Assembly (NCBI RefSeq): GCF_003063475.1
Contig: NZ_NESP01000001.1
Location: 1,550,001 to 1,614,000 of the forward strand
DNA from: Limnohabitans curvus
Lineage (GTDB): Bacteria > Pseudomonadota > Gammaproteobacteria > Burkholderiales > Burkholderiaceae_C
Direction of reading: 5' to 3'
Length of the DNA: 64,000 nucleotides
In this document: positions 48,084-59,462 of the stretch, piece after piece
Layout of the letters: every line of letters starts with the position of its first letter
Position numbering within the stretch: position 1 is the first letter of the stretch
Notes under the pieces: generated by a model
The model's database searches: none
Seen by the model: the letters and a program-made list of their open reading frames with translations, nothing else
What the model was told of the DNA's origin: nothing
Translations under genes and position numbers: made by a program

Positions 48084-48554
48084 ATGCCACGTCGTCGCGA
48101 AGTCCCTAAACGTGAAATCCTGCCGGATCCAAAGTACGGCAATGTCGAGTTGTCTAAATTCATGAACGTGATCATGGAAGGCGGCAAAAAAGCGGTTGCT
48201 GAGCGCATCATTTACGGTGCTCTGGAGCAAATCGAGCAAAAGTCGGGCAAAGACCCCGTCGAGTTGTTCTCCGTTGCTATCAACAACGTCAAGCCAATGG
48301 TGGAGGTTAAGTCCCGCCGTGTGGGTGGCGCTAACTACCAAGTGCCAGTTGAGGTGCGTCCTGTGCGTCGCTTGGCTTTGTCCATGCGTTGGCTCAAAGA
48401 AGCCGCTCGCAAGCGTGGCGAAAAGTCCATGGCTTTGCGCTTGGCTAACGAGTTGCTGGAAGCCTCTGAAGGCCGTGGCGGTGCTATGAAAAAGCGTGAC
48501 GAAGTTCACCGCATGGCCGAAGCCAACAAGGCGTTTAGCCACTTCCGCTTCTAA
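48084..48554 (+). CDS. rpsG: 30S ribosomal protein S7
   Basis: 156-aa head-domain protein that starts 30S assembly. It begins [19 protein letters not shown] and has normal length. The 148-bp gap to rpsL is long and could hold the S7-binding regulatory structure known in enterobacteria; this is by analogy only. Confidence 0.99.
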   Translation: MPRRREVPKREILPDPKYGNVELSKFMNVIMEGGKKAVAERIIYGALEQIEQKSGKDPVELFSVAINNVKPMVEVKSRRVGGANYQVPVEVRPVRRLALSMRWLKEAARKRGEKSMALRLANELLEASEGRGGAMKKRDEVHRMAEANKAFSHFRF

Positions 48555-48569
48555 ATTCAAAGGTAAAAA

Positions 48570-50672
48570 ATGGCTCGCAATACCCCCATTGAGCGCTATC
48601 GCAACATTGGTATTTCAGCGCACATTGACGCTGGTAAGACCACCACGACAGAGCGTATTCTTTTTTACACCGGTGTGAACCACAAGATTGGTGAAGTGCA
48701 TGATGGCGCTGCCACCATGGACTGGATGGAGCAAGAGCAAGAGCGTGGCATCACGATCACTTCTGCTGCCACCACTTGTTTCTGGAAGGGCATGGATGGC
48801 TCTTTCGCTGACCACCGCATCAACATCATTGACACCCCTGGCCACGTTGACTTCACGATTGAAGTTGAGCGTTCCATGCGCGTGCTCGACGGTGCTTGCA
48901 TGGTTTACTGTGCGGTGGGTGGCGTTCAGCCCCAATCCGAAACCGTGTGGCGTCAAGCTAACAAATACAAAGTGCCACGTTTGGCCTTTGTGAACAAGAT
49001 GGACCGTACGGGTGCCAACTTCTTCAAGGTCGTTGACCAGATGAAGTTGCGCTTGAAGGCCAATCCTGTGCCAATCGTGATCCCAATCGGCGCTGAAGAT
49101 AACTTCACTGGCGTGGTTGACCTCCGCAAAATGAAAGCCATCATTTGGGACGAAGCGTCTCAAGGTATGAAGTTCACTTTCGAAGAAATTCCAGCTGATT
49201 TGGTGGAATTGGCCAAAGAATGGCGCGAAAAGATGGTGGAAGCTGCGGCTGAAGCCTCTGAAGAGTTGATGAACAAGTACCTCGAAGAAGGTGACTTGAC
49301 TGAAGAAGAAATCACACACGGTCTTCGTGTGCGCACCATCAACAGCGAAATTCAACCGATGTTGTGCGGTACAGCGTTCAAGAACAAAGGCGTTCAACGT
49401 ATGTTGGATGCTGTGCTTGAATTGATGCCTTCTCCGTTGGACGTGAAAGCGATCAAGGGCTTTGACGAAGACGAAAAAGAAGTGATCCGTAAAGCGGATG
49501 ACAACGAGAAGTTCTCCGCCTTGGCATTCAAATTGATGACCGATCCATTTGTGGGTCAGTTGACATTCGTGCGCGTTTACTCGGGCGTCCTGAAAAAGGG
49601 CGACACCGTGTACAACCCTGTGCGTGGCAAGAAAGAGCGTATCGGTCGTATTGTGCAGATGCACGCCAACAACCGTGAAGAAGTCGACGAGATTCGTGCG
49701 GGCGACATCGCTGCTTGCGTGGGTTTGAAAGACGTCACCACAGGTGAGACTTTGTGCGATCCAGCAGCCGTGATCACCTTGGAGCGCATGGTGTTCCCTG
49801 ACTCTGTGATCCGTCAAGCTGTTGAGCCAAAAACAAAAGCTGACCAAGAAAAAATGGGCATGGCTTTGTCTCGTTTGGCTGCAGAAGATCCTTCTTTCCG
49901 CGTGCAAACCGACGAAGAATCTGGCCAGACCATCATTGGTGGTCAGGGCGAATTGCACTTGGAAATTATTGTCGACCGCATGAAGCGTGAATTCGGCGTG
50001 GAAGCCAACGTGGGCAAGCCCCAAGTGGCTTACCGCGAAACCATTCGCAAGACTGTGGAAGAGGCCGAAGGCAAGTTTGTGCGTCAGTCTGGCGGTAAAG
50101 GCCAGTACGGTCACGTGGTGCTCAAGGTTGAGCCACAAGAAGCTGGCAAAGGCTTCGAATTCGTTGACGCGATCAAGGGTGGTGTGGTTCCTCGCGAATA
50201 CATCCCTGCGGTTGAAAAAGGCGTGATCGAAGCGTTGGGTCAAGGCGTGTTGGCTGGCTACCCAGTCGTTGACGTCAAGGTGACCTTGCACTTCGGCTCG
50301 TACCACGATGTGGACTCGAACGAAATGGCTTTCAAAATGGCTGCCATCTTTGGTTTCAAAGAAGGTTGCCGTAAAGCTGGCCCGGTCATTCTGGAGCCCA
50401 TGATGGCTGTGGAAGTTGAGACGCCTGAAGACTACGCTGGTAGCGTGATGGGCGACTTGTCCTCACGTCGTGGCATGGTGCAAGGTATGGACGACATGGT
50501 TGGTGGCGGTAAAGCAATTAAAGCTGAAGTGCCATTGTCTGAAATGTTCGGCTACTCAACCACCCTGCGTTCGATGTCACAAGGCCGTGCAACTTATACG
50601 ATGGAATTCAAGCACTACGCTGAAGCCCCTCGTAACGTTGCGGAAGCCATCGTGGCCGCCCGCGCAAAATAA
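48570..50672 (+). CDS. fusA: Elongation factor G
   Basis: 700-aa translocation GTPase. Nucleotide motifs are [21 protein letters not shown] and NKMDR. Domains II to V follow with normal length, including RGMVQGMDD near the C-terminus. A long open frame antisense to it is not considered coding. Confidence 0.99.
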   Translation: MARNTPIERYRNIGISAHIDAGKTTTTERILFYTGVNHKIGEVHDGAATMDWMEQEQERGITITSAATTCFWKGMDGSFADHRINIIDTPGHVDFTIEVERSMRVLDGACMVYCAVGGVQPQSETVWRQANKYKVPRLAFVNKMDRTGANFFKVVDQMKLRLKANPVPIVIPIGAEDNFTGVVDLRKMKAIIWDEASQGMKFTFEEIPADLVELAKEWREKMVEAAAEASEELMNKYLEEGDLTEEEITHGLRVRTINSEIQPMLCGTAFKNKGVQRMLDAVLELMPSPLDVKAIKGFDEDEKEVIRKADDNEKFSALAFKLMTDPFVGQLTFVRVYSGVLKKGDTVYNPVRGKKERIGRIVQMHANNREEVDEIRAGDIAACVGLKDVTTGETLCDPAAVITLERMVFPDSVIRQAVEPKTKADQEKMGMALSRLAAEDPSFRVQTDEESGQTIIGGQGELHLEIIVDRMKREFGVEANVGKPQVAYRETIRKTVEEAEGKFVRQSGGKGQYGHVVLKVEPQEAGKGFEFVDAIKGGVVPREYIPAVEKGVIEALGQGVLAGYPVVDVKVTLHFGSYHDVDSNEMAFKMAAIFGFKEGCRKAGPVILEPMMAVEVETPEDYAGSVMGDLSSRRGMVQGMDDMVGGGKAIKAEVPLSEMFGYSTTLRSMSQGRATYTMEFKHYAEAPRNVAEAIVAARAK

Positions 50673-50702
50673 AAACCCATGGGGCTGCGTCAAGCGGCCC
50701 CT

Positions 50703-50762
50703 GTCTGCGACGATGCGCCGCCCTGTCACCCGTGCGGGGCGAATCAGCAGCATCGTGCAGAC
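50703..50762 (+). other. Long hairpin in the fusA-tuf gap
   Basis: GTCTGCGACGATGC pairs with GCATCGTGCAGAC apart from one bulge, and encloses a second GC-rich hairpin (CGCCC with GGGCG). It occupies half of the 130-bp gap and has no T-run. It may be a processing or regulatory structure ahead of tuf. Confidence 0.5.
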
Positions 50763-50802
50763 ATAAAACCTGTACACGGGCACTGCTCTTTGGAGAAAAG
50801 AA

Positions 50803-51993
<1,191 letters not shown>

Positions 51994-52006
51994 TCAAGGA
52001 ATTTAA

Positions 52007-52321
52007 ATGTCCTCGAAGCAAAAGATCCGCATCCGTCTGAAGGCGTTTGACTACAAATTGATCGACCAGTCTGCAGCTGAGATCGTTGACACTGCCAAGC
52101 GCACTGGCGCGATTGTCAAAGGCCCCGTGCCTTTGCCAACACGCATGAAGCGTTTTGACATCTTGCGTTCACCGCACGTCAACAAGACCAGCCGTGACCA
52201 GCTCGAAATCCGTACCCACCAGCGTTTGATGGACATCGTGGACCCAACTGATAAAACAGTTGACGCCTTGATGAAACTCGACCTGCCAGCGGGCGTGGAC
52301 GTCGAAATCAAATTGCAATAA
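52007..52321 (+). CDS. rpsJ: 30S ribosomal protein S10
   Basis: 104-aa protein starting [20 protein letters not shown]. It follows tuf by 13 bp. A terminator and new promoter lie downstream, so it is the last gene of the str transcript rather than the first of the S10 operon. Confidence 0.99.
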   Translation: MSSKQKIRIRLKAFDYKLIDQSAAEIVDTAKRTGAIVKGPVPLPTRMKRFDILRSPHVNKTSRDQLEIRTHQRLMDIVDPTDKTVDALMKLDLPAGVDVEIKLQ

Positions 52322-52372
52322 AAATTAAACGTTATTGCAGTTTTGGAGTGGGTGAATAGCCCATTCCAACCC

Positions 52373-52407
52373 CCGCGCCAACGAGTAGTTGCTCTTGGCG
52401 CGGTTTT
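52373..52407 (+). terminator. Terminator/attenuator after rpsJ
   Basis: Perfect 9-bp arms CCGCGCCAA and TTGGCGCGG with a 13-nt loop, followed by TTTT. It would stop or attenuate the str transcript before rplC. Confidence 0.7.
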
Positions 52408-52418
52408 CGCGATATACT
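52389..52418 (+). promoter_or_regulatory. Promoter of the rplC-rpsQ operon
   Basis: TTGCTC and TATACT are separated by 18 bp; the -10 box is strong. It overlaps the terminator and is about 100 bp upstream of rplC. Confidence 0.55.
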
Positions 52419-52519
52419 CGCGGGCTCCGTGCAATTTGTTCGGAGATTTATCAACCGTCTTTCACGTAAAAACGTAACTGCCAATTGAAGTGGTTGCGGT
52501 GAGAGTTTTGGAGAAAACA

Positions 52520-53185
52520 ATGAGTCAAAGCATCCGTTTGGGATTGCTGGGCCGCAAGGTGGGCATGATGCGTCTGTTCACTGATGATGGGGATGCAATC
52601 CCTGTCACGGTGTTGGATGTGTCCAATAACCGCGTGACCCAAGTGAAAACCCAGGAAAACGACGGCTATGTGGCCTTGCAGGTCACATTCGGCGCACGTA
52701 AAGCATCTCGTGTGACCAAGCCAATGGCTGGACACCTTGCGAAAGCAGGCGTCGAAGCCGGTGAAATCATCAAAGAATTCCAAGTGACTGCTGATGTTGC
52801 AGCTAAGTACGCCGCCGGCGCTACTGTGCCTGTGACGGATGTGTTTGCTGTGGGCCAAAAGGTGGACGTGCAAGGCACAACCATCGGTAAGGGCTTTGCT
52901 GGCACCATCAAGCGTCACCACTTCAAGTCACAGCGCGCGTCGCACGGTAACAGCCGTTCGCACAACGTGCCTGGCTCTATCGGTATGGCACAAGACCCAG
53001 GTCGCGTGTTCCCTGGTAAGCGCATGTCTGGCCATTTGGGCGACGACATCGTGACGACACAAAACCTCGACGTGATTCGCATCGACGAAGCTCGCCAACT
53101 GTTGATGATCCGTGGCGCAGTGCCTGGCTCAGCCGGTGGCTTCGTGACTGTGCATCCCGCCGTCAAAGCTAAAGGAGCGAACTGA
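52520..53185 (+). CDS. rplC: 50S ribosomal protein L3
   Basis: 221-aa protein. ATG 52520 with TTTTGGAG upstream is preferred to an in-frame GTG at 52490. The conserved [14 protein letters not shown] loop near the peptidyl-transferase centre is intact. It overlaps rplD by one base. Confidence 0.98.
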   Translation: MSQSIRLGLLGRKVGMMRLFTDDGDAIPVTVLDVSNNRVTQVKTQENDGYVALQVTFGARKASRVTKPMAGHLAKAGVEAGEIIKEFQVTADVAAKYAAGATVPVTDVFAVGQKVDVQGTTIGKGFAGTIKRHHFKSQRASHGNSRSHNVPGSIGMAQDPGRVFPGKRMSGHLGDDIVTTQNLDVIRIDEARQLLMIRGAVPGSAGGFVTVHPAVKAKGAN

Positions 53186-53805
53186 TGCAAGTCGAACTCC
53201 TGAACGACCAAGGTCAAGCAGCGTCTAAATACGATGCCCCTGAAACCGTGTTCGGTCGTGAATACAACGAAGATCTGGTTCACCAGATCGTGGTCGCTTA
53301 CCAAGCTAACGCGCGTCAAGGCACTCGTGCCCAAAAAGACCGTGAGCAAGTTAAGCACTCCACCAAGAAGCCGTTCAAGCAAAAAGGCACCGGCCGCGCT
53401 CGCGCTGGTATGACGTCATCGCCTCTGTGGCGTGGCGGCGGTCGCATTTTCCCGAACATGCCTAACGAGAACTTCACACAGAAGATCAACAAGAAGATGT
53501 ACCGCGCTGGTATGGCTTCGATCTTGTCCCAATTGGCCCGCGAAGGTCGTTTGGCTGTGGTTGAGTCTTTGAAGGTTGATGCTCCTAAAACCAAACTGTT
53601 GGCAGCCAAATTCAAGGCCATGAACCTTGAGTCTGTGTTGGTGATCTCTGAGGAAGTTGATGACAACTTGTACTTGGCTTCACGCAACTTGCCAAACGTG
53701 TTGGTGGTTGAGCCTCGTTACGCTGATCCATTGTCATTGGTGCACTACCGTAAAGTCCTCGTGACTAGGGGTGCCATGGACCAACTCAAGGAGATGTTCG
53801 CATGA
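53185..53805 (+). CDS. rplD: 50S ribosomal protein L4
   Basis: 206-aa exit-tunnel protein. The tunnel loop [22 protein letters not shown] is intact. It ends with a 4-bp overlap with rplW. Confidence 0.99.
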   Translation: MQVELLNDQGQAASKYDAPETVFGREYNEDLVHQIVVAYQANARQGTRAQKDREQVKHSTKKPFKQKGTGRARAGMTSSPLWRGGGRIFPNMPNENFTQKINKKMYRAGMASILSQLAREGRLAVVESLKVDAPKTKLLAAKFKAMNLESVLVISEEVDDNLYLASRNLPNVLVVEPRYADPLSLVHYRKVLVTRGAMDQLKEMFA

Positions 53806-54116
53806 GCGCACACAAATTTGACGAAGGTCGTTTGATGCAATTGTTGGTCTCTCCCGTTGTGTCCGAAAAGGCCACCATGGTTGCAGAGAAGCACAACGTT
53901 GTGACATTCAAGGTGCTGCAAAACGCTACTAAACCAGAGATCAAGGCCGCTGTGGAATTGATGTTCAAGGTTGAAGTTCAAGGCGTGAATGTGGTGAACA
54001 CAAAAGGCAAAACCAAGCGTTTTGGTAAGTCCATTGGCCGTCGCGACAACGTTCGCAAAGCTTATGTGACCCTGAAAGCTGGTCAAGAACTGAACATCTC
54101 TGGGGAGGCCGCTTAA
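53802..54116 (+). CDS. rplW: 50S ribosomal protein L23
   Basis: 104-aa protein at the tunnel exit, where trigger factor docks. It contains [18 protein letters not shown] and [17 protein letters not shown]. The start overlaps rplD by 4 bp. Confidence 0.98.
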   Translation: MSAHKFDEGRLMQLLVSPVVSEKATMVAEKHNVVTFKVLQNATKPEIKAAVELMFKVEVQGVNVVNTKGKTKRFGKSIGRRDNVRKAYVTLKAGQELNISGEAA

Positions 54117-54118
54117 TC

Positions 54119-54943
54119 ATGGCAGTCATCAAGATGAAACCTACGTCGCCCGGTCAACGTGGCGTCGTTAAAGTTACCCGTGATCACCTCCACAAAGGTG
54201 AACCATACGCTCCGTTGCTGGAACCACAGCACCAAAAATCGGGTCGTAACAACAACGGTCACATCACTACCCGTCACAAGGGCGGTGGTCACAAGCATCA
54301 CTACCGCGTGGTGGATTTCAAGCGTAACAAAGACGCTATCCCCGCGAAAGTGGAACGCATTGAATACGATCCAAACCGTACGGCACACATCGCTTTGGTG
54401 TGTTACGCAGACGGCGAGCGTCGCTACATCATTGCCCCACGTGGTTTGGAAGTTGGCGCATCGTTGCTCAGCGGTTCGGAAGCCCCGATCCGTGCAGGTA
54501 ACACCTTGCCCATCCGCAACATTCCAGTGGGTTCAACCATTCACTGTATCGAACTGAAGCCAGGTGCTGGTGCGCAAATCGCGCGTTCGGCCGGTACATC
54601 AGCCACTTTGTTGGCTCGTGAAGGCACTTACGCTCAAGTGCGTATGCGCTCGGGTGAAGTTCGCAAGATCCATATCGAATGCCGCGCCACCATTGGTGAA
54701 GTTGCAAACGAAGAACACAGCCTCCGCCAATTGGGTAAAGCTGGTGTCAAGCGCTGGATGGGTATTCGCCCAACCGTGCGTGGCGTCGCTATGAACCCAG
54801 TGGATCACCCACATGGTGGTGGTGAGGGTCGCACCGGTGAAGGCCGTCATGCAGTTGACCCATGGGGTAACCTGACAAAAGGCTACCGTACCCGTAACAA
54901 CAAACGCACACAAGTCATGATTGTGTCGCGTCGTAAAAAGTAA
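54119..54943 (+). CDS. rplB: 50S ribosomal protein L2
   Basis: 274-aa protein of the peptidyl-transferase region. It starts [15 protein letters not shown] and retains [13 protein letters not shown] with the critical histidine. It lies 2 nt after rplW. Confidence 0.99.
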   Translation: MAVIKMKPTSPGQRGVVKVTRDHLHKGEPYAPLLEPQHQKSGRNNNGHITTRHKGGGHKHHYRVVDFKRNKDAIPAKVERIEYDPNRTAHIALVCYADGERRYIIAPRGLEVGASLLSGSEAPIRAGNTLPIRNIPVGSTIHCIELKPGAGAQIARSAGTSATLLAREGTYAQVRMRSGEVRKIHIECRATIGEVANEEHSLRQLGKAGVKRWMGIRPTVRGVAMNPVDHPHGGGEGRTGEGRHAVDPWGNLTKGYRTRNNKRTQVMIVSRRKK

Positions 54944-54953
54944 GGGGTAACAA

Positions 54954-55232
54954 ATGACTCGCTCTCTCAAAAAGGGTCCGTTTGTTGACCATCATTTGGT
55001 TGCCAAGGTCGACAAGGCCATCGCAACTAAAGATAAAAAGCCAGTGAAAACTTGGTCACGTCGTTCCATGATCTTGCCCGATTTCATCGGCTTGACCATC
55101 GCTGTGCACAACGGCAAACAACACGTGCCCGTGTATATCACTGACCAAATGGTGGGTCACAAGTTGGGCGAATTCGCTCTGACTCGTACCTTCAAAGGTC
55201 ACCCCGCGGACAAAAAAGTCCAGAAGAAATAA
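54954..55232 (+). CDS. rpsS: 30S ribosomal protein S19
   Basis: 92-aa head protein starting [15 protein letters not shown], with [17 protein letters not shown] near the C-terminus. Normal length, preceded by a clear AAGGGG site. Confidence 0.99.
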   Translation: MTRSLKKGPFVDHHLVAKVDKAIATKDKKPVKTWSRRSMILPDFIGLTIAVHNGKQHVPVYITDQMVGHKLGEFALTRTFKGHPADKKVQKK

Positions 55233-55241
55233 GGAAAGACC

Positions 55242-55571
55242 ATGGAAACACGTGCAGTCCTTAGGGGCGTCCGTTTGTCGGTCGACAAAGGCCGTTTGGT
55301 CGCGGACATGATCCGCGGCAAAAAAGTTGACCAGGCTCTGAACATCCTGACATTCACGCAGAAAAAAGCTGCGGGCATCGTCAAGAAAGTTTTGGAATCT
55401 GCGATTGCTAACGCTGAACACAACGACGGTGCAGATATCGACGAGTTGAAGGTGAAAACCATCTACGTCGAAAAAGGCGCCACGCTCAAGCGTTTCACTG
55501 CCCGCGCCAAAGGCCGCGGCAACAGTATCAGCAAGCCTACTTGTCACGTTTACGTGACAGTCGGTAACTGA
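55242..55571 (+). CDS. rplV: 50S ribosomal protein L22
   Basis: 109-aa tunnel protein. The beta-hairpin region [20 protein letters not shown] is present, and the N-terminus is [18 protein letters not shown]. Confidence 0.99.
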   Translation: METRAVLRGVRLSVDKGRLVADMIRGKKVDQALNILTFTQKKAAGIVKKVLESAIANAEHNDGADIDELKVKTIYVEKGATLKRFTARAKGRGNSISKPTCHVYVTVGN

Positions 55572-55586
55572 AAGGTATAGGAAGAT

Positions 55587-56474
55587 ATGGGACAAAAAAT
55601 CCACCCCACAGGCTTTCGCCTTGCAGTGAGCCGCAACTGGGCTAGCCGTTGGTACGCAAGCAACAATGACTTCGCTGGCATGCTGGCTGAAGACATCAAA
55701 GTGCGCGAATACCTGAAGGCCAAGCTGAAAAACGCTTCTGTTTCTCGTGTTCTCATCGAGCGTCCCGCTAAAAGCGCCCGCATCACCATCTTCTCGGCTC
55801 GTCCAGGCGTGGTGATCGGCAAAAAAGGCGAAGACATCGAGAACTTGAAGAAAGAACTCGCAGCTCGTTTGGGCGTGCCAGTCGCAGTCAACATCGAAGA
55901 AGTGCGCAAGCCTGAAATCGATGCTCAATTGATCGCTGACAGCATCACTCAACAGCTCGAAAAACGCATCATGTTCCGTCGCGCCATGAAGCGCGCCATG
56001 CAAAACGCCATGCGTCTGGGTGCTCAAGGCATCAAGATCATGTCGGCAGGTCGTTTGAACGGCATCGAGATCGCACGTACCGAGTGGTACCGTGAAGGTC
56101 GCGTGCCACTTCACACCCTGCGTGCAGATATCGATTACGCAACTTCGGAAGCTAAAACCACTTACGGCATCATCGGTGTCAAAGTGTGGGTTTACAAAGG
56201 CGATACCCTGGGTCGTAACGACCTGCCGGCCGCTGCTGAGCCTCGTGCTGAAGAAGAGCGTCGTCCTCGCGGTCCCCGTCGTGATGCTCGCCCTACCGGT
56301 GACCGTCCCGCACGCAGCGGCGCTCGTCGTCCTGCAGGTACCAATGCCGCACCAACGGATGGCAGCGATAAACCCGCTGAAGCCGCTGATGCCCCTAAAA
56401 CTGCCGTCAAGCGCGTCCGCAAGGTTGCCGCGCCCGCATCCACTGGCACGGCTGCGGACGGAACAGGAGAATAA
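55587..56474 (+). CDS. rpsC: 30S ribosomal protein S3, extended C-terminus
   Basis: 295-aa S3. The N-terminal KH domain has [16 protein letters not shown], and the C-terminal domain [13 protein letters not shown]. About 80 residues beyond the usual end form a low-complexity tail rich in Arg, Ala, Pro and Asp ([20 protein letters not shown] and onward). Extended S3 tails are common in Burkholderiales; the role is unknown. Confidence 0.98.
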   Translation: MGQKIHPTGFRLAVSRNWASRWYASNNDFAGMLAEDIKVREYLKAKLKNASVSRVLIERPAKSARITIFSARPGVVIGKKGEDIENLKKELAARLGVPVAVNIEEVRKPEIDAQLIADSITQQLEKRIMFRRAMKRAMQNAMRLGAQGIKIMSAGRLNGIEIARTEWYREGRVPLHTLRADIDYATSEAKTTYGIIGVKVWVYKGDTLGRNDLPAAAEPRAEEERRPRGPRRDARPTGDRPARSGARRPAGTNAAPTDGSDKPAEAADAPKTAVKRVRKVAAPASTGTAADGTGE

Positions 56475-56476
56475 GC

Positions 56477-56893
56477 ATGCTGCAACCAGCACGCCGTAAA
56501 TACCGCAAAGAGCAAAAAGGCCGCAACACCGGCATCGCAACACGTGGTAACACTGTTGCATTCGGTGACTTCGGTCTGAAATCCACCGATCGCGGCCGTC
56601 TGACGGCCCGCCAGATCGAGGCCGCACGTCGTGCGATCTCTCGTCACGTCAAACGTGGCGGTCGTATCTGGATTCGTGTGTTCCCTGACAAGCCGATCTC
56701 CCAAAAGCCTGCTGAAGTGCGTATGGGTAACGGTAAAGGTAACCCCGAGTACTACGTGGCTGAGATCCAACCCGGCAAGGTCCTCTACGAAATCGTAGGC
56801 GTCCCTGAAGAGTTGGCCCGTGAAGCATTCCGTCTGGCCGCTGCAAAGCTGCCCTTGCGCACCACATTCGTGGCTCGCATGATCGGCCAGTAA
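56477..56893 (+). CDS. rplP: 50S ribosomal protein L16
   Basis: 138-aa protein starting [17 protein letters not shown], with the conserved [20 protein letters not shown]. It lies 2 nt after rpsC. Confidence 0.99.
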   Translation: MLQPARRKYRKEQKGRNTGIATRGNTVAFGDFGLKSTDRGRLTARQIEAARRAISRHVKRGGRIWIRVFPDKPISQKPAEVRMGNGKGNPEYYVAEIQPGKVLYEIVGVPEELAREAFRLAAAKLPLRTTFVARMIGQ

Positions 56894-56910
56894 TTCAGGA
56901 GAAATAAGAA

Positions 56911-57105
56911 ATGAAAGCTGCTGAACTGCGCCAAAAAGACGTTGCCGGCCTCGAAGCTGAAGTCAAAGAGTTGCAAAAAGCTCATTTTGGCTTGCGCATG
57001 CAAAAAGGTACGCAACAACTCAACAACACGTCACAACTGCGTTCTACACGTCGCAGTATTGCTCGTGCGAAAACCATTCTTGCTGAAAAGCAAGCCGCCA
57101 AGTAA
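56911..57105 (+). CDS. rpmC: 50S ribosomal protein L29
   Basis: 64-aa two-helix protein starting [18 protein letters not shown]. It is of normal length, with an AGGAGAAA site upstream. Confidence 0.98.
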   Translation: MKAAELRQKDVAGLEAEVKELQKAHFGLRMQKGTQQLNNTSQLRSTRRSIARAKTILAEKQAAK

Positions 57106-57114
57106 GGAGTGAAC

Positions 57115-57384
57115 ATGACGGACGCTAAGAAATCCCTCAAACGCACCTTGATTGGCAAGGTGGTTAGCGACAAGCGCGCTAAAACTGTGACTGTGCTCGT
57201 GGAGCGTCGTGTGAAGCACGCCCTCTACGGCAAGATCGTGGCTAAGTCTTCGAAGTATCACGCTCACGACGAAACAGGTGCCTACCACCTGGGCGACGTG
57301 ATCGAGATCACTGAAAGCAAGCCAATTTCGAAAACCAAAAACTGGGTCGTGACCCGTTTGGTTGAGAAAGCTGCAGCGGTTTAA
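57115..57384 (+). CDS. rpsQ: 30S ribosomal protein S17
   Basis: 89-aa protein. ATG 57115 after AAGGAG is chosen over a GTG at 57109. It contains [20 protein letters not shown] and is the last S10-operon gene here. rplN does not follow. Confidence 0.98.
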   Translation: MTDAKKSLKRTLIGKVVSDKRAKTVTVLVERRVKHALYGKIVAKSSKYHAHDETGAYHLGDVIEITESKPISKTKNWVVTRLVEKAAAV

Positions 57385-57419
57385 ATACCAAAGAGCTTCG
57401 GCTCTGCAAGGCTAAAGAA

Positions 57420-57450
57420 AACGACCCACAATGTGGGTCGTTTTTGTTTT
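57420..57450 (+). terminator. Terminator of the ribosomal protein operon
   Basis: Perfect 9-bp stem ACGACCCAC/GTGGGTCGT with a 3-nt loop, followed by a T-rich tract. It closes the rplC-rpsQ operon. Confidence 0.92.
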
Positions 57451-57476
57451 TGTAACGTCATATTTTTGGAGACACC

Positions 57477-57983
57477 ATGATCAAAGTTGGAGACACCCTG
57501 CCACACACCACCCTGATGGAATATTCAGAGGTTGAAGGCGAAGGCTGCAGCATTGGCCCGAATGCCGTGGACGTGGCAAAAGCCACTGCCGGCAAGACCA
57601 TTGCCTTGTTTGCATTGCCAGGTGCATTCACGCCGACATGCTCAGCCAAGCATGTGCCGGGCTATGTAGAAAAATTCGAACAATTCAAAGCCGCTGGCGT
57701 TGATGAGATTTGGTGTGTGAGCGTGAATGATGCGTTTGTGATGGGCGCTTGGGCACGTGACCAACACACCAACGGTAAAGTGCGCATGTTGGCGGATGGC
57801 AGTGCCGATTTCGCCAAAGCCACCGGCCTTACCTTGGACCTGACTGCGCGCGGCATGGGTTTGCGTAGCGATCGATACTCGATGCTCGTCAAAGACGGCA
57901 AAGTGGTGAACCTGAACGCGGAAGCGCCAGGCAAATTTGAAGTGAGCGACGCAGAGACCTTGCTGGCTCAAGCAAAAGCTTAA
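57477..57983 (+). CDS. Atypical 2-Cys/1-Cys peroxiredoxin (Prx5 type)
   Basis: 168-aa peroxiredoxin that reduces peroxides. The peroxidatic cysteine is Cys55 in LPGAFTPTCSAKHVPGY, and the active-site arginine appears in the RSDRYSML segment. The length and FTPTCS motif identify the Prx5 subfamily, typically glutathione- or glutaredoxin-dependent. It has its own leader and a strong terminator downstream. Confidence 0.95.
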   Translation: MIKVGDTLPHTTLMEYSEVEGEGCSIGPNAVDVAKATAGKTIALFALPGAFTPTCSAKHVPGYVEKFEQFKAAGVDEIWCVSVNDAFVMGAWARDQHTNGKVRMLADGSADFAKATGLTLDLTARGMGLRSDRYSMLVKDGKVVNLNAEAPGKFEVSDAETLLAQAKA

Positions 57984-57996
57984 TTCGCCAGTTGCA

Positions 57997-58028
57997 AAAA
58001 AGCCGCGCCAATTAGCGCGGCTTTTTTA
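57997..58028. terminator. Bidirectional terminator, peroxiredoxin / cytochrome b
   Basis: 13-bp perfect arms (57997-58009 and 58016-58028) ending in A and T runs, with a 6-nt loop. It serves the two convergent genes from both sides. Confidence 0.93.
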
Positions 58029-58039
58029 CGTCTCAACAA

Positions 58040-58723
58040 TTAGCCGAGATTGACCAAGCGATACACCACATAGCCGCACCCCACCAACACACTTAACGCG
58101 AAAAGCCGCGAAGTCAAGGTGTCACGCGAGTGGTGTGTCTCAGGCGGTAGCACTTTGTCCCCCGTCAGCATGGGGGTGATCAAGTCATCTTGTTTGATGC
58201 GCTTGTGATACAGCACGGCTCCCACGTGCACCACGATCAAGAGGATCAGAAGAACCTTGCCAATGTCACTGTGGTAATTGGTGGCCCTAGACACCCATTC
58301 GGACGAGACGAGAGCCGTCCAAGGGCCGGTGTTGGAAATCTCATCGTCGCTCATGAAGCCACTCAACACCTGAACGAACAAAACGGCCAACATGGCCAAC
58401 ACAGACAGCGCGCCTAATGGGTTATGGCCCACGCTATGCGGCGTTTGCTTGGCGCGCACCGCCTGAACATAAAACAACAGCTTAGAGGGCGTTGGCACAA
58501 AGTGCACGAAGCGTGACCAGTGGCCACCTACAACACCCCAAATCAAACGGAAAAAAACCAAGGTCAACACAACATAGCCAAGCATGAAGTGAATTGGCAT
58601 GGCATCGCCGCCGATTTCACCGCTGATGACCAATCCTGCGACCGACAGCGCTAGCAAAATATGAAAAACACGTGTGGGAAGATCCCAGATGCGGATGCGT
58701 TGAAAAGAAGAAGCGTGGTGCAT
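58040..58723 (-). CDS. Cytochrome b561-family membrane protein
   Basis: 227-aa protein with four main helices. Conserved haem-ligand histidines are visible in RVFHILLALSVAG, MPIHFMLGYV, NYHSDIGKVLLI and VVHVGAVLYH. The opening IRIWDLPTRVFH is typical of the Ni/Fe-hydrogenase-type cytochrome b561 family. ATG 58723 gives the standard start. It is divergent from the cytochrome c' gene; such pairs usually act as quinol-to-cytochrome c' electron carriers. Confidence 0.9.
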   Translation of the reverse strand: MHHASSFQRIRIWDLPTRVFHILLALSVAGLVISGEIGGDAMPIHFMLGYVVLTLVFFRLIWGVVGGHWSRFVHFVPTPSKLLFYVQAVRAKQTPHSVGHNPLGALSVLAMLAVLFVQVLSGFMSDDEISNTGPWTALVSSEWVSRATNYHSDIGKVLLILLIVVHVGAVLYHKRIKQDDLITPMLTGDKVLPPETHHSRDTLTSRLFALSVLVGCGYVVYRLVNLG

Positions 58724-58818
58724 GTGTGAGCAATGGCGGTGGCAAAAAGACAAGGTGATGGAAAGTTCGTAAACTCCGGCCACCTAAACGCGTATTTTCA
58801 ACCTTAAAGGACCGACTT

Positions 58819-59280
58819 ATGAAAAAAACAATTCTGACCTTGATTGCAGTCAGCGCAGCAGCGATCAGCATCTCGGCCTTTGCACAATCGTCGCCATTTG
58901 CCAAACCGGAAGATGCAGTCAAGTACCGCAAAGCCGCCTTGACAGTGACCGCCGCGCATTTTGGTCGCTTGGGTGCGATGGCCCAAGGTAAGGTGCCGTT
59001 TGATGCCAAGGCGGCTGCAGAGAATGCCGACATCGTTGCCAACATGTCCAAGTTGCCTTGGGCTGCGTTTGGCGAAGGCACCGATGTGGGCGAAACCAAG
59101 GCCAAGCCCGAAATTTGGAAGCAAAACGCCAAGTTCAAAGAGGCCTCAGAAAAGTTCCAGGCTGAAGCCACAAAGTTGGCCGCAGCAGCTAAAAGCGGCA
59201 AAGAAGATACTTTCAAAACAGCTTTCTCGGCAACCGCCGGTACTTGCAAGTCATGTCACGATGACTTCAGAGCCAAATAA
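58819..59280 (+). CDS. Cytochrome c' (class II cytochrome c)
   Basis: 153-aa exported four-helix cytochrome with a signal peptide ending at AFAQ (about residue 22). The C-terminal haem site is CKSCH, and the helix A region is KYRKAALTVTAAHFGRLG. Cytochromes c' bind nitric oxide and carry electrons in the periplasm. Its divergent partner is a cytochrome b561, a common pairing. Confidence 0.94.
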   Translation: MKKTILTLIAVSAAAISISAFAQSSPFAKPEDAVKYRKAALTVTAAHFGRLGAMAQGKVPFDAKAAAENADIVANMSKLPWAAFGEGTDVGETKAKPEIWKQNAKFKEASEKFQAEATKLAAAAKSGKEDTFKTAFSATAGTCKSCHDDFRAK

Positions 59281-59322
59281 GCAAAGGCGTTAAGACGCGC
59301 GCGGTTTCTACAACTTGCGCTC

Positions 59323-59365
59323 ATGCAAACGGGGTACTGGCCATGAGGCCGTGCCCCGTTTGCAT
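59323..59365. repeat. 12-bp-arm inverted repeat after cytochrome c'
   Basis: ATGCAAACGGGG and CCCCGTTTGCAT are perfectly complementary, with a 19-nt spacer that includes GGCC...GGCC. No T-run follows on either strand, so it is not a standard intrinsic terminator. Confidence 0.7.
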
Positions 59366-59462
59366 TTGAAAAATCATGCGCATGTCGGCCACGTGACAGC
59401 CAATGAACGGCCGGGCCGCTGCGTGCGCTGCCCAGCTCCAGAGAACTTAGATAATGCAAGCC

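Noticed and set aside
48615..50306. 563-codon open frame antisense to fusA
   Set aside because: It lies wholly inside fusA on the other strand. Its translation is rich in His, Phe and Val with no domain, and it arises from fusA codon bias.
55056..56627. 523-codon open frame antisense to rpsS-rpsC
   Set aside because: It spans four ribosomal protein genes on the opposite strand and has no recognisable domain.
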